A DNA stretch of 64,000 nt, taken from LMUY01 sp965199095 (GTDB lineage: Bacteria; Pseudomonadota; Alphaproteobacteria; Acetobacterales; Acetobacteraceae). Both the position numbers and the translations under genes were made by a program. How positions within the stretch are numbered: position 1 is the first letter of the stretch; each line of letters begins with the position of its first letter. The notes under the pieces are model-generated. The model was given only the letters and a program-made list of their open reading frames with translations, had not been told where the DNA came from and searched no databases. Location of the stretch: contig CBDAQM010000008.1 in NCBI GenBank assembly GCA_965199095.1, positions 276,597 to 340,596 on the forward strand, read 5' to 3'. Of the stretch, positions 51,609 through 60,121 are shown in pieces.

Positions 51609-52451
51609 TCAACCCTTGACCGCGCCGGCCGTCAGCCCGCCGACGATGCGGCGCTGCAGGACGGCGAACAACGCCACCACCGGCACGACGCTCACCAGGC
51701 TCGCGGCCATGAGCTGGTTCCACAGCACCTCGTTGCGCCCGAAGAACTGGAACAGCCCGACGGAGATCGGCATGATCTCGTCCCGCGAGTTGAAGGTGAG
51801 GGCGATCAGGAATTGTTGCGCGTAGGCGCCGATGAACGCAGTCGCGGCGATCACCACCAGCCCCGGCCCGGCCAGCGGCAGCACCACGCGCACCAGCGTC
51901 TGCAGGCGCGACGCGCCGTCGATCGAGGCGGCTTCCTCCAGCTCGCGCGGGATGGCGCTGAGGTAGGGCAGCAGCAGCCAGATGGCGGTCGGCAGCAGGA
52001 ACGCGGCGCCGGGCACGATCATCGCCCCCAGCGTGTCCAGCATCCCGGCGGCGCGCAGCATCCGGTACAGCGGGATCAGCAGCACCGCGCCCGAGAACAT
52101 GTTCACCGCCAGCACCGCCGACAGCGTGGCCGAGCGCCCGGCGAAGCGCAGGCGCGACAGCGCGTAGGCCGCCGGCACCGCCAGCGCCACGGTGATGACG
52201 GTGCAGGCGGCGGAGATGAGCAGGCTGTTGACGATGTAGCGCCCGAGCAACGGCACGCTGCGCCACATGTCGACATAGGCGGACCAGGTCAGGTCCTGCG
52301 GCAGCAGGCGATAGGGCGAGGCGAGGAGATGGTCCAGGGGGCTGACCGACACCTTCGCCGCCTCGATGAACGGGGCGAGGATGAACGCCATCAGCACCGC
52401 GATGCCCGCATAGATGCCCAGCGCCTCGTACCAGCGATACCGCGCGATCAT
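51609..52451 (-). CDS. Carbohydrate ABC transporter permease (MalG type)
   Basis: This 280-residue inner-membrane permease has six helices. The EAA loop lies in LEEAASIDGASRLQTLVRVV with the following LPLAGPG. The first helix (GIYAGIAVLMAFILAPFIEA) and the ASPYRLLPQDLTWSAYVDMW loop are typical of the second permease of sugar importers. It starts inside the previous permease gene (ATGA overlap) and ends with the TGATG of the binding protein. It forms a heterodimer with the next gene's product. Confidence 0.93.
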   Translation of the reverse strand: MIARYRWYEALGIYAGIAVLMAFILAPFIEAAKVSVSPLDHLLASPYRLLPQDLTWSAYVDMWRSVPLLGRYIVNSLLISAACTVITVALAVPAAYALSRLRFAGRSATLSAVLAVNMFSGAVLLIPLYRMLRAAGMLDTLGAMIVPGAAFLLPTAIWLLLPYLSAIPRELEEAASIDGASRLQTLVRVVLPLAGPGLVVIAATAFIGAYAQQFLIALTFNSRDEIMPISVGLFQFFGRNEVLWNQLMAASLVSVVPVVALFAVLQRRIVGGLTAGAVKG

Positions 52452-53335
52452 GCCAGCGCCTGCCGCCGCTCGGCGCCCGCAACCCGGCGGAGATACACGG
52501 CCACCAGCACGGACAGCACCAGGCAGATCACCACCGTGCGCGCCGCGCCCTCGCCGTAGCGGAAGCGGCCGAACGCGGTGCGATAGATGTCGATGATCAA
52601 GGTGTTGGTGGCGTCGTCCGGGCCACCCGCGGTGAGGATCCAGATCGGGTCGAACGAGCGGAAGGTGAACACCGCGCTCAGCAGCGTCATATTGCCGATG
52701 GCCGGGCGCAACGCCGGCAGCACGATGTAGCGCAGCCGTGCCCAACGTCCGGCGCCGTCCACCCACGCCGCCTCCAGCAGTTCGTCCGGCACGCCCTGCA
52801 GCGCGGCCAGGAAGAACAGGATCACCAGCGGCACGCCGACCCACGCATCCGTCACCACCGTCGCCCAGAAGGCGAGCGCCGGGTAGCCGAGGAACGGGAC
52901 CGGCCCGTCGCTCAGCCCGGTGCGCTGCAGCAGGCCGGAGATCATCCCGAACTGGCCGTTGTACATCCAGCCCCACGCGAACGCCCCCACCGCCACGGGC
53001 ACGATCCAGGGCGGCATCACCAGCACCCGGAAGATGGCACGCCCGGGCAAGCGCGCGTTCAGCAGCAGGGCGCCGGCCAGGCCGATTGCGATCTTCAGCG
53101 TGACCGACGCGGCCGTCCACAGGGCGGTGCGGATCGCGATCCTGGCGAAGCCCGGCGTCATCAGCGCGGCGAAATTGTCCGTGCCCACCCATCGGCTGAC
53201 CGGCCGCAACGACGCGTTGGTGAAGGCGAGCATCACGGTATCCGCGAGCGGATAGAACACGATCGCCAGCAGATAGGCCGCCGCCGGCGCCAGGAGCGCG
53301 TACGCGAACAGGGCGGTCGCGCGGCGCTGCGTCAT
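52448..53335 (-). CDS. Sugar ABC transporter permease (MalF type)
   Basis: This 295-residue permease has six helices, opening LFAYALLAPAAAYLLAIVFY. The EAA loop is DELLEAAWVDGAGRWARLRY. The partner is the MalG-type permease. No ATP-binding subunit is encoded in this operon or elsewhere in the amino-sugar region, so the importer must use an ATPase from outside the window. It overlaps the Gfo/Idh gene by four bases. Confidence 0.93.
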   Translation of the reverse strand: MTQRRATALFAYALLAPAAAYLLAIVFYPLADTVMLAFTNASLRPVSRWVGTDNFAALMTPGFARIAIRTALWTAASVTLKIAIGLAGALLLNARLPGRAIFRVLVMPPWIVPVAVGAFAWGWMYNGQFGMISGLLQRTGLSDGPVPFLGYPALAFWATVVTDAWVGVPLVILFFLAALQGVPDELLEAAWVDGAGRWARLRYIVLPALRPAIGNMTLLSAVFTFRSFDPIWILTAGGPDDATNTLIIDIYRTAFGRFRYGEGAARTVVICLVLSVLVAVYLRRVAGAERRQALA

Positions 53336-54513
53336 GGCGGGTGCGTCGGCCCACTTGCGTCAGGCGTCACCGGCGGGGCCGCCTTGGCATCGTCGAACCG
53401 CGCCCAGGTCTCATGCAGGTCGAGCATGCGGCCGGCGCAGCGGGCATCGTCGATCTTGATCGCGGTCAGCCCGGCTTCCAGCGCGTCGTACACCGACACC
53501 GGCAGCGCGCGGCCGTCCCGAAGATGGCCGCAGATATCCGCCGCCATGCGCTCGTCGCCGCCGTAATGCACGCCCAGCTCGGTCCGGTGATAGCTATGGC
53601 TGTCCAGCACCGTCTCCCCGCTTGGGGTGCGCTGGATTTTCAGGGCGTTGCGGATGAAGTCGCCTTCCGCCATGCCGTGCGAGCCGACGATGCAGAAGCG
53701 GCGGAAATAATCGGGCACGTTCATGTTGGCGTGGAACGCCAGCGAGATGCCGTTGGCATATTCGATGATGGCGGTCTGCGAATCGACGATGTCGGCGTCG
53801 CTGTCGAACACTGCGGTGGCGCCGTTCCAACCCGCCTTCTTGCTGTGGTGGATGTCGTGGTGTTCCTGGTTGCCGTGGCGCGGGATGAACGATCGCCGGG
53901 CGCCGAAGCTCGCCACCCGCATCGGGCGGCAGCCGGCCATGCTCTGGTACAGGTCAAGGTCGTGGCAGCATTTCTCCAGCAGGAACGATCCGGAATACGC
54001 GCCGTAGCGCCGCCAGTCCCGCATGAAGAACGCGCCGTGATAGGGCGGGATGTGCTCCGCCGCTTCCATGGAGCTGATCTCGCCGATCGTGCCGTCCTTC
54101 AGCGCGGCCATGGTGTCCTGGTACAGCGTCGTGTACCGCATCACGAGGCCGATCAGCAGCCGCTCATGCGCACCGCCGGCCAGCAGGCGCAGCAGGTCGT
54201 AGGTCTGCTCCTCCGTGCTGACCACCGGCTTCTCGCAGAAGATCGGCATCCCGTGGCCCAGCGCCTCGGCGATGTGGTCGCGGTGCAGGTGGTTCGGCGA
54301 GCCGATCATCAGCAGGTCCAGCCGCTCCGCCGCCAGCAGCCGGCCCAGGCTGTCGTAGCCGCGGCCCACCGGGACATCGTGCTCGCGCACGTAGTCCAGG
54401 CCGAACGGCTCCGGATCGGCATAGCCGACGATGCGGAGGTCCGGATCCACGGCCGAGAACACCCGCGCCAGGTACGACAGCCGGTTGCCCAGCCCGACGA
54501 TGCCGACCTTCAT
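53332..54513 (-). CDS. Gfo/Idh/MocA family oxidoreductase
   Basis: This NAD(P)-dependent sugar oxidoreductase has 393 residues. The Rossmann start is KVGIVGLGNRLSYLAR, the EKP motif that carries the catalytic Lys is IFCEKPVVSTEEQTYD, and the C-terminal alpha/beta domain has LLEKCCHDLDLYQSM, where the HD pair is conserved. It could oxidise or epimerise an imported sugar before hydrolysis or phosphorylation. The ATG at 54513 overlaps the hexosaminidase stop by four bases. The C-terminal DASGPTHPP tail runs over the permease start. Confidence 0.9.
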   Translation of the reverse strand: MKVGIVGLGNRLSYLARVFSAVDPDLRIVGYADPEPFGLDYVREHDVPVGRGYDSLGRLLAAERLDLLMIGSPNHLHRDHIAEALGHGMPIFCEKPVVSTEEQTYDLLRLLAGGAHERLLIGLVMRYTTLYQDTMAALKDGTIGEISSMEAAEHIPPYHGAFFMRDWRRYGAYSGSFLLEKCCHDLDLYQSMAGCRPMRVASFGARRSFIPRHGNQEHHDIHHSKKAGWNGATAVFDSDADIVDSQTAIIEYANGISLAFHANMNVPDYFRRFCIVGSHGMAEGDFIRNALKIQRTPSGETVLDSHSYHRTELGVHYGGDERMAADICGHLRDGRALPVSVYDALEAGLTAIKIDDARCAGRMLDLHETWARFDDAKAAPPVTPDASGPTHPP

Positions 54514-56069
54514 GCCGGTTCCTCCTGCAACATAACGGGCCCGAGCGTGCCCATGGGCAGGCCGAGTGCGGCGATCCGCTCCGCATGGACGGTCATCCGC
54601 CGGCGGAAATCGGCGTATGTGCAGGCGTCGCGCGGGGTCCACGCGACCTCCGCCACGGCGCACATCCGGGGCAGCAGCATGTAGCTGGCGTGCCGGGTCG
54701 TGGGGACGTATTCCGTCCACAGCTTGGCGCCCGTGCCGATCACGTGCGCCGCCTCCGCGTCCGTCAGCTCCGGCGGCACCGGTTCGAAGTCGCGGCAGGT
54801 GCGCAGCGTGGTGGTCCCGCGGATGGCGAGCGGTTCGCCGGCCTGGTCGTCCACCTGGTAGTAGTCGAGGTACACCCGCTCCTGCGGGGTCATGATCACG
54901 TCGTGCCCGGCCTTCGCCGCCGCGATGCCGCCGGCCATGCCGCGCCAGCACATCACCACCGCGCCCTCGGCCAATCCGCCTTCCAGGATCTCGTCCCAGC
55001 CGATGACAACCCGGCCGCGATCCTGCAGGAAGCAGGCGATGCGGGCGATGAACCAGCTTTGCAGCCCGTCCTCGTCCGCAATGCCTTCCGCGCGCATGAA
55101 CGCCTGCGCCGCCGGGCTGTGGCGCCACTCGGTCTTCGGGCACTCGTCGCCGCCGATATGCACGAACGGACCGGGGAACAGGTCCAGCACCTCCTCCAGC
55201 ACGTCCTGCATGAAGGCGACGGTTACATGGTTCGGGTGCAGCACGCGCTCGGTGATCCGCCAGCGGTCCAGCACCTCGGCCGGCTCGCCGCTGCCCAGCT
55301 CGGGATAGGCGGCGAGCGCGGCCTGCATGTGGCCGGGCATGTCGATCTCCGGCACCACCGTCACGTGCCGCTCGGCCGCGTAGGCGACCAGGGCGCGGAT
55401 CTCCTCCTGCGTGTAGCAGCCGCCATGCGGCTGGTCGTCATAGCGGGTCGGCCGGTCCTGCTTGTGGCCGAGCTGGGTACGCCGCCGCCAGGCGCCGACC
55501 TCCGTCAGCCGCGGGCGCCGCTTGATCTCCACCCGCCAGCCCTGGTCGTCCGTCAAGTGCCAGTGCAGGCGGTTCATCTTGTGCATCGCCATCACGTCCA
55601 CGACCCGGCGCACGAAGCCGATCGGCATGAAATGGCGGCTCACGTCTAGCATGACATCCCGCCACGCGAAGCGCGGCCTGTCCGTGATGGTCACGGCCGG
55701 CAGCGTCCAGTCGCCGCCGGGTGTCGCCATGCCCGCGAACACCGCGGGCGGCAGCAATTGCAGCAGGGTCTGCACGGCGTGGAACAGGCCGTGCGGGGAG
55801 GCCGCGGACAGCTCCGCCCCCGCTGGGCCGGTTTGCAGGCGATAGGCGTCCGCGGGCTCGCCGGACGGGTCCAGCCGCAGCCTGATCTGCCCGCCGGACG
55901 CGACCACGGGCAGCGGGAAGCCGGTCGCCGCCCGTACGGTTTCGGCCAGCAACCCGGCCACGCCAGAAGCCACCGGCGCGGCCTCGATCCGGGTGTCCGC
56001 CGTGATGCGGTAGCCGGGGCCCGGGTGTTCGCGCAACGCCGCGGGCCAGGGCACCAGGGACAGACTCAT
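54510..56069 (-). CDS. Beta-N-acetylhexosaminidase, GH20
   Basis: This 519-residue GH20 enzyme removes terminal N-acetylglucosamine or N-acetylgalactosamine residues. An N-terminal alpha/beta domain (1-125) precedes the catalytic barrel with FAWRDVMLDVSRHFMP, MNRLHWHLTDDQGWR, VVPEIDMPGHMQAAL and the catalytic Asp308-Glu309 pair in FVHIGGDECPKTEW. No signal peptide is present, so it works on imported oligosaccharides in the cytoplasm, consistent with the ABC importer in the same operon. The ATG at 56069 overlaps the SIS gene stop. Confidence 0.92.
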   Translation of the reverse strand: MSLSLVPWPAALREHPGPGYRITADTRIEAAPVASGVAGLLAETVRAATGFPLPVVASGGQIRLRLDPSGEPADAYRLQTGPAGAELSAASPHGLFHAVQTLLQLLPPAVFAGMATPGGDWTLPAVTITDRPRFAWRDVMLDVSRHFMPIGFVRRVVDVMAMHKMNRLHWHLTDDQGWRVEIKRRPRLTEVGAWRRRTQLGHKQDRPTRYDDQPHGGCYTQEEIRALVAYAAERHVTVVPEIDMPGHMQAALAAYPELGSGEPAEVLDRWRITERVLHPNHVTVAFMQDVLEEVLDLFPGPFVHIGGDECPKTEWRHSPAAQAFMRAEGIADEDGLQSWFIARIACFLQDRGRVVIGWDEILEGGLAEGAVVMCWRGMAGGIAAAKAGHDVIMTPQERVYLDYYQVDDQAGEPLAIRGTTTLRTCRDFEPVPPELTDAEAAHVIGTGAKLWTEYVPTTRHASYMLLPRMCAVAEVAWTPRDACTYADFRRRMTVHAERIAALGLPMGTLGPVMLQEEPA

Positions 56070-57016
56070 GGTGTCAGAACCACCTTGGTGAGGTGGCGCG
56101 GCCGGGTGGAATCCAGTCCCCGCGACAGCGCCACGCGCTCGCCAAGCAATTGCAGTGCCGGCAGGCAGACCAGCCCGCGTGTGGCGGCGTCGGGCGGCAA
56201 GGCGATCGACAGGTCGCCGGGTCCGCCGAACCCCAGCACATAGGCGCCCTTGGCCTGCAACTCCGCGGCCAGCACGGCTTCCTGCTCGGCCGTGTCGGGG
56301 TGGTACAGCACCGTGACGAACGACCGCGCGTCGATCAGGCTGACCGGGCCGTGCCGATATTCCATCGGGTGGTGCGCCTCGGTGAAGCTGAGGCTCATCT
56401 CCTGCAGCTTCAGCGCGCCTTCCCGCGCGATGCCGTAGAGCGGGCCGCCGCCCAGGAATACGAAATGCGCCCGGCCGGCGAGCGCGTCCCCCAAACCCGC
56501 GTCCACCGCCTCCATCGCCGCGGCCGCCGACGCCGTGACATCCTCCACCGCAACGCCGGCGAAGCGCAGGCCCATCAGCAGCATCAGGCTCGCGGAGGCC
56601 GTCATCACGATGTCCTCCGCCGGATGGGTGTCCGCCGCGACGACCTGGTCGGCATGCCGGGTCAGCGTGCTGCCCGGCGCGCAGGTGAGGGCCAGCACCG
56701 GCCATCCCCGGGCGCGGCTCGCCTGCGCCGCCGCCACGGTCTCCGACGACTCGCCGCTGCGCGACAGGGCGACGACATGGCGCTGCAGCCCGGCCGGGAG
56801 ATAGTCGCCGGGCCGCGTGCCCCACTCGTTGCCGGGCACGGCGCGGGCGGCGAAGCCGTTATGGCAAAGCGTGGTGGCGATGGCGTCGGCGATGTGGACG
56901 GAGGTGCCGCAGCCAACCACCGCGTAGGTCGCTCCCGCCTTGGCCACCAGGCCGGGCATCGGCGCGGTGCGCCAGAACGGGAACTGCTCGCGGATCACGC
57001 GCTCGGTGATGGTCAA
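56066..57016 (-). CDS. SIS-domain sugar isomerase/deaminase (AgaS/GlmS-like)
   Basis: This 316-residue protein has two SIS sugar-phosphate domains without the glutaminase part of GlmS. Motifs are VVGCGTSVHIADAIATTL, ALSRSGESSETVAAA and the second-domain FLGGGPLYGIAREGALKLQE with the catalytic-lobe residues EAHHPMEYRHGP. AgaS and NagB-II proteins of this layout deaminate or isomerise amino-sugar phosphates. The start is a TTG at 57016 fused to the kinase stop (TTGA). It is one of two SIS proteins in the locus. Confidence 0.87.
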   Translation of the reverse strand: MTITERVIREQFPFWRTAPMPGLVAKAGATYAVVGCGTSVHIADAIATTLCHNGFAARAVPGNEWGTRPGDYLPAGLQRHVVALSRSGESSETVAAAQASRARGWPVLALTCAPGSTLTRHADQVVAADTHPAEDIVMTASASLMLLMGLRFAGVAVEDVTASAAAAMEAVDAGLGDALAGRAHFVFLGGGPLYGIAREGALKLQEMSLSFTEAHHPMEYRHGPVSLIDARSFVTVLYHPDTAEQEAVLAAELQAKGAYVLGFGGPGDLSIALPPDAATRGLVCLPALQLLGERVALSRGLDSTRPRHLTKVVLTP

Positions 57017-57963
57017 TGGAGCGCTCCGGCATTGAGGCGGGACAGGCTTGCGGCGAGGCGAGCGGTCCAGGCGGGACCGGCATCCCAGCCGGCCAGTGTG
57101 GCGGCCCGCCACAGCGCACCGCCGACCGGCGGCAGGCGCGGCGGCACGGGCGTCCCGAACCGCGCGGCCAGCGCATCGCGAAGCAAGGCGCTGTTGAACA
57201 GGCCGCCCGCATGGCTCCAGGCGGTCCCGGCTCCCGGAAGCCGGCCGCGCGCCGCTTCCATCTGGCGGCGCAACTGCTCCGCCGCCTCGTGCAACAGGCT
57301 GGCGGCGACGGGGCAACCGCCGGCCGCAAGCGCGTCCACTTCCCGGGCCAGCGCCGCGACCGCGGGGCGGAGGTGGGGATGGCCGTAGTACCAACCGATC
57401 AGCGCGGCGCCCTCCGGCGGCAACCCCAGCACCGCGAACATCGCCTCGGCGAACGGCCGGGCGTCGGAACGGCCGTCCAGCACCTCGCTCAGGAGCTGCA
57501 CCGTCCGCTGCCCGATGGCGAAGGCGCTGCCGGCATCGCCGATGCCGTGGCCCCACCCGCCGACCCGGACGGATCGCCCGGCCGCGTCCTGCGCCCACAC
57601 CATGGACCCGGTGCCTGCCAGCACCAGCACGCCCGCCGCCGCCCCGAACGCCCCGTCGAACGCGACCTGCACATCATTGTGGACCGAGCGCGGCACGGGA
57701 CCGGCCAACAGGACATCCAGCGCGGCTTCCTGCGCCGCCGACACCTCCGGCGCTTCGCCATAGCCGGCGAGACCGGCCGACGCCGCCCCCACCGTCCCGG
57801 CCTGGCCCCCGAGGTCGAGCAGACGCGCCCGCCAATCCGGCGCGTCGAACGGGTTGGTGCCGGCGCCGGACCAGCAGCGCACGACCGTGCCGTCGCGCGT
57901 GGCGAGCGCCAGCAGCGTCTTGCTGCCGCCGCCGTCGATCCCGAGCACGCAGGGCTCAGCCAA
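57013..57963 (-). CDS. BadF/BadG/BcrA/BcrD-type kinase, probable N-acetylhexosamine kinase
   Basis: This is an ASKHA-fold kinase of about 316 residues. The phosphate-1 motif is CVLGIDGGGSKTLLALATRD, phosphate-2 is VLVLAGTGSMVWAQDAAG, and the adenosine region is SHAGGLFNSALLRDALAARF. This family includes eukaryotic-type N-acetylglucosamine kinases. It would phosphorylate the monosaccharide released by GH20. The start is a TTG at 57963, eight bases inside the DeoR gene end. A second kinase is encoded at 61636-62574. Confidence 0.85.
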   Translation of the reverse strand: MAEPCVLGIDGGGSKTLLALATRDGTVVRCWSGAGTNPFDAPDWRARLLDLGGQAGTVGAASAGLAGYGEAPEVSAAQEAALDVLLAGPVPRSVHNDVQVAFDGAFGAAAGVLVLAGTGSMVWAQDAAGRSVRVGGWGHGIGDAGSAFAIGQRTVQLLSEVLDGRSDARPFAEAMFAVLGLPPEGAALIGWYYGHPHLRPAVAALAREVDALAAGGCPVAASLLHEAAEQLRRQMEAARGRLPGAGTAWSHAGGLFNSALLRDALAARFGTPVPPRLPPVGGALWRAATLAGWDAGPAWTARLAASLSRLNAGALH

Positions 57964-58741
57964 GCACCGGCTCCTGCACGGCCTGCGCCACGGTGAGTTC
58001 GACGCCCGCCTCCGCCAGCCGGGTGGGCCATGGATGGGATAGTGGCGCGTCCGTGAGCACGTCCGTCACCTCGTGCAGCGCCGCGACCCGGTAGGTGGCG
58101 GTCTGGCCGAACTTGCTCCGGTCGGCCAGCACGCAGCGCCGCGCGGCGCTGCGGATCATGCAGCCGTTCAGGCTCGCCTCGTCGCTGTCCGGGGTGAACA
58201 GCCCGTCCGGCTGCACCGCGCTGGCGCCGAGCAGCAGCAGGTCGAACCGCAGCCCGGCGATGGCGGCCTCCGCCAGCGGCCCGACCGCGGACAGGTTCTC
58301 CGCCCGCAACTGCCCGCCCAGCACCGTCACGCGCACATCGCCGGCGCCGACCAGGGTCGCCGCCACGGCCAGGCTGTTGGTGAAGGCGGCGAGCGGCAGC
58401 GGCGCCATGCGGAGGTAGCGGGCGCATTGCAGCACCGTCGTGCTGGCGTCCAGGAACACGGACATGCCCGGCCGCAGCATCGCGTGCGCCGCGCTGCCGA
58501 TGGCGCGCTTGGCGGCGATGTTGATCCGCTCCCGCGCTTCAAACGCGACCTCCCGCCCGGCGCCCCCGGCGATCCGCGCGCCGCCATGCGTGCGCTCGAT
58601 GATCCCGCGTTCCTCCAGCCGTTGCAGGTCCCGCCGCACCGTGGCGACCGAACTGTCGGTGAGCGACGCGATCTCCGCCACCGAAAGCGGGCCGGACTGG
58701 AACAGGTGCTGCCGGATCACGGCGTCACGGTCCGGCTGCAT
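57956..58741 (-). CDS. DeoR-family transcriptional regulator (AgaR-like)
   Basis: This 261-residue sugar-responsive repressor has an N-terminal winged helix (LSVAEIASLTDSSVATVRRD, LQRLEERGIIERTHGGARI) and a C-terminal DeoR sensor domain that binds sugar phosphates (FLDASTTVLQCARYL, LGASAVQPDGLFT, VLADRSKFGQ). It heads the operon and is divergent from the KbaZ-like gene. Two TTKGCGCA direct repeats in the 111-base gap between them are candidate binding sites. A homologous role is played by AgaR in N-acetylgalactosamine use. Confidence 0.9.
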   Translation of the reverse strand: MQPDRDAVIRQHLFQSGPLSVAEIASLTDSSVATVRRDLQRLEERGIIERTHGGARIAGGAGREVAFEARERINIAAKRAIGSAAHAMLRPGMSVFLDASTTVLQCARYLRMAPLPLAAFTNSLAVAATLVGAGDVRVTVLGGQLRAENLSAVGPLAEAAIAGLRFDLLLLGASAVQPDGLFTPDSDEASLNGCMIRSAARRCVLADRSKFGQTATYRVAALHEVTDVLTDAPLSHPWPTRLAEAGVELTVAQAVQEPVLG

Positions 58742-58787
58742 GGCGAACGCGGCTCCTTCTCCAAATTCGATCAGCTTGACGAGTGTG

Positions 58788-58828
58788 TTGGCGCATAGTC
58801 AATCAAAACATCGGCTAGTTTGCGCAAT
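58788..58828. promoter_or_regulatory. Candidate DeoR operator: two direct repeats
   Basis: TTGGCGCATA (58788-58797) and TTTGCGCAAT (58819-58828) lie 31 bases apart in the divergent DeoR/KbaZ promoter region. The second includes the perfect palindrome TTGCGCAA. Spacing near three helical turns would suit a DeoR-family oligomer. Confidence 0.4.
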
Positions 58829-58852
58829 ATCGATCGGACCGGGAAGACGACC

Positions 58853-60121
58853 ATGCATGAGGCATTGCAGGCACTGGCGCCGGCCCGGCGCACGGGGCGG
58901 CCGATGGCGCTGGGCGCGGTGTGCTCCGCCCACCCGGCCGTGCTGGAGGCGGCGCTGCGTCACGGTGCGGCGCGTGGGGCGCCGGTCCTGGTCGAGGCGA
59001 CGTGCAACCAGGTGAACCAGCACGGCGGCTACACCGGGCAGACGCCCGCCTCGTTCCGGGCCGCCGTGGACGCGATGGCCGCGCGCTGCGGCTTGCCGCC
59101 GGAGCAGGTGGTGCTGGGCGGCGATCACCTCGGCCCAAACCCGTGGACGCATCTGGCGGCCGACGCGGCCCTGGCGCAGGCCGAGGCGATGGTGGACGCG
59201 TATGTCGAAGCCGGGTTCGGCAAACTCCACCTCGACGCCAGCATGCCCTGCGCCGGGGACCCCGTGGACCTGCCGGTGGAGCTGGTGGCGGCCCGCGCCG
59301 CCCGCCTGGCCCGCGCCGCGGAGCACGCTGCCTCCCGCACCGGCCGGCCCGCCCCATGCTACGTCGTCGGAACGGAGGTCCCGCCGCCCGGCGGCGCGCG
59401 GGAGCGGATCGCGCATTTGCGGCCGACCGCCCCCGCCGCGGCCGCCGACACGATCACGGCCCATCACCGCGCCTTCGCGGCGCTCGGGCACTCCGCGGCG
59501 GCAGACCGGATCCTGGCGCTGGTGGTTCAGCCCGGCGTGGAGTTCGGCCGCGAGAACGTCGTACTCTACGACCCGGCGCCCGCCGCCGGCCTGCGCAGCG
59601 TGCTGGACGCGCATCCCGGCCTGGTGTTCGAGGCGCACTCCACCGACTACCAGCCGCGCCACCGGCTGGCGGCCCTGGTGGCGGACGGGTTCGGCGTGCT
59701 GAAGGTCGGCCCCGGCCTGACCTTCGCCCTGCGTGAGGCGCTATACCGGCTGGATGCCCTGGCGGCGATGCTGGCGCCGGACGGGCAACCCGGCCTGATG
59801 GAGCAGATGGAGGCGCTGATGACCGCCGCGCCGGAGCACTGGCAGAGCCATTACGACGGCGATGCCGCGTCGTGCCGGCTGCTGCGGCATTTCAGCTACA
59901 GCGACCGCATCCGATACTACTGGCCCCGGCCGGCGGCGCAGGACGCTGTCGCGCGCCTGATGACCCGGCTCCATGGGCGGGAGTTGCCGGAGACCCTGGT
60001 CAGCCAATTCTTTCCGAACCTGGCCGAACGGGTTAGGGCCGGCGCGCTGGTCGCCACCGCCGCCGCGTTGGTCGCCGCAACGCTCACCGACGTGCTGGCG
60101 TGCTACGATTTTCCGCCGTGA
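58853..60121 (+). CDS. Tagatose-bisphosphate aldolase non-catalytic subunit-like (KbaZ/GatZ/AgaZ)
   Basis: This 422-residue protein matches GatZ/KbaZ, the chaperone-like partner of the class II tagatose-1,6-bisphosphate aldolase. Motifs are CSAHPAVLEAALRHGA, EATCNQVNQHGGYTG, LGGDHLGPNPW, KLHLDASMPCAGD and FEAHSTDYQPR. KbaZ stabilises KbaY, but KbaY is not in this window. Some stand-alone members may have a separate activity, such as epimerisation. The ATG at 58853 has GGGAAG before it. It faces the DeoR operon divergently and converges with the symporter gene, overlapping it by 38 bases. Confidence 0.87.
   Translation: MHEALQALAPARRTGRPMALGAVCSAHPAVLEAALRHGAARGAPVLVEATCNQVNQHGGYTGQTPASFRAAVDAMAARCGLPPEQVVLGGDHLGPNPWTHLAADAALAQAEAMVDAYVEAGFGKLHLDASMPCAGDPVDLPVELVAARAARLARAAEHAASRTGRPAPCYVVGTEVPPPGGARERIAHLRPTAPAAAADTITAHHRAFAALGHSAAADRILALVVQPGVEFGRENVVLYDPAPAAGLRSVLDAHPGLVFEAHSTDYQPRHRLAALVADGFGVLKVGPGLTFALREALYRLDALAAMLAPDGQPGLMEQMEALMTAAPEHWQSHYDGDAASCRLLRHFSYSDRIRYYWPRPAAQDAVARLMTRLHGRELPETLVSQFFPNLAERVRAGALVATAAALVAATLTDVLACYDFPP

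Noticed and set aside
60084..60121. The 38-base 3' overlap of the KbaZ-like and symporter genes as evidence that one is mis-called
   Set aside because: Both C-termini read through with sensible sequence, and short convergent overlaps are common in compact genomes.
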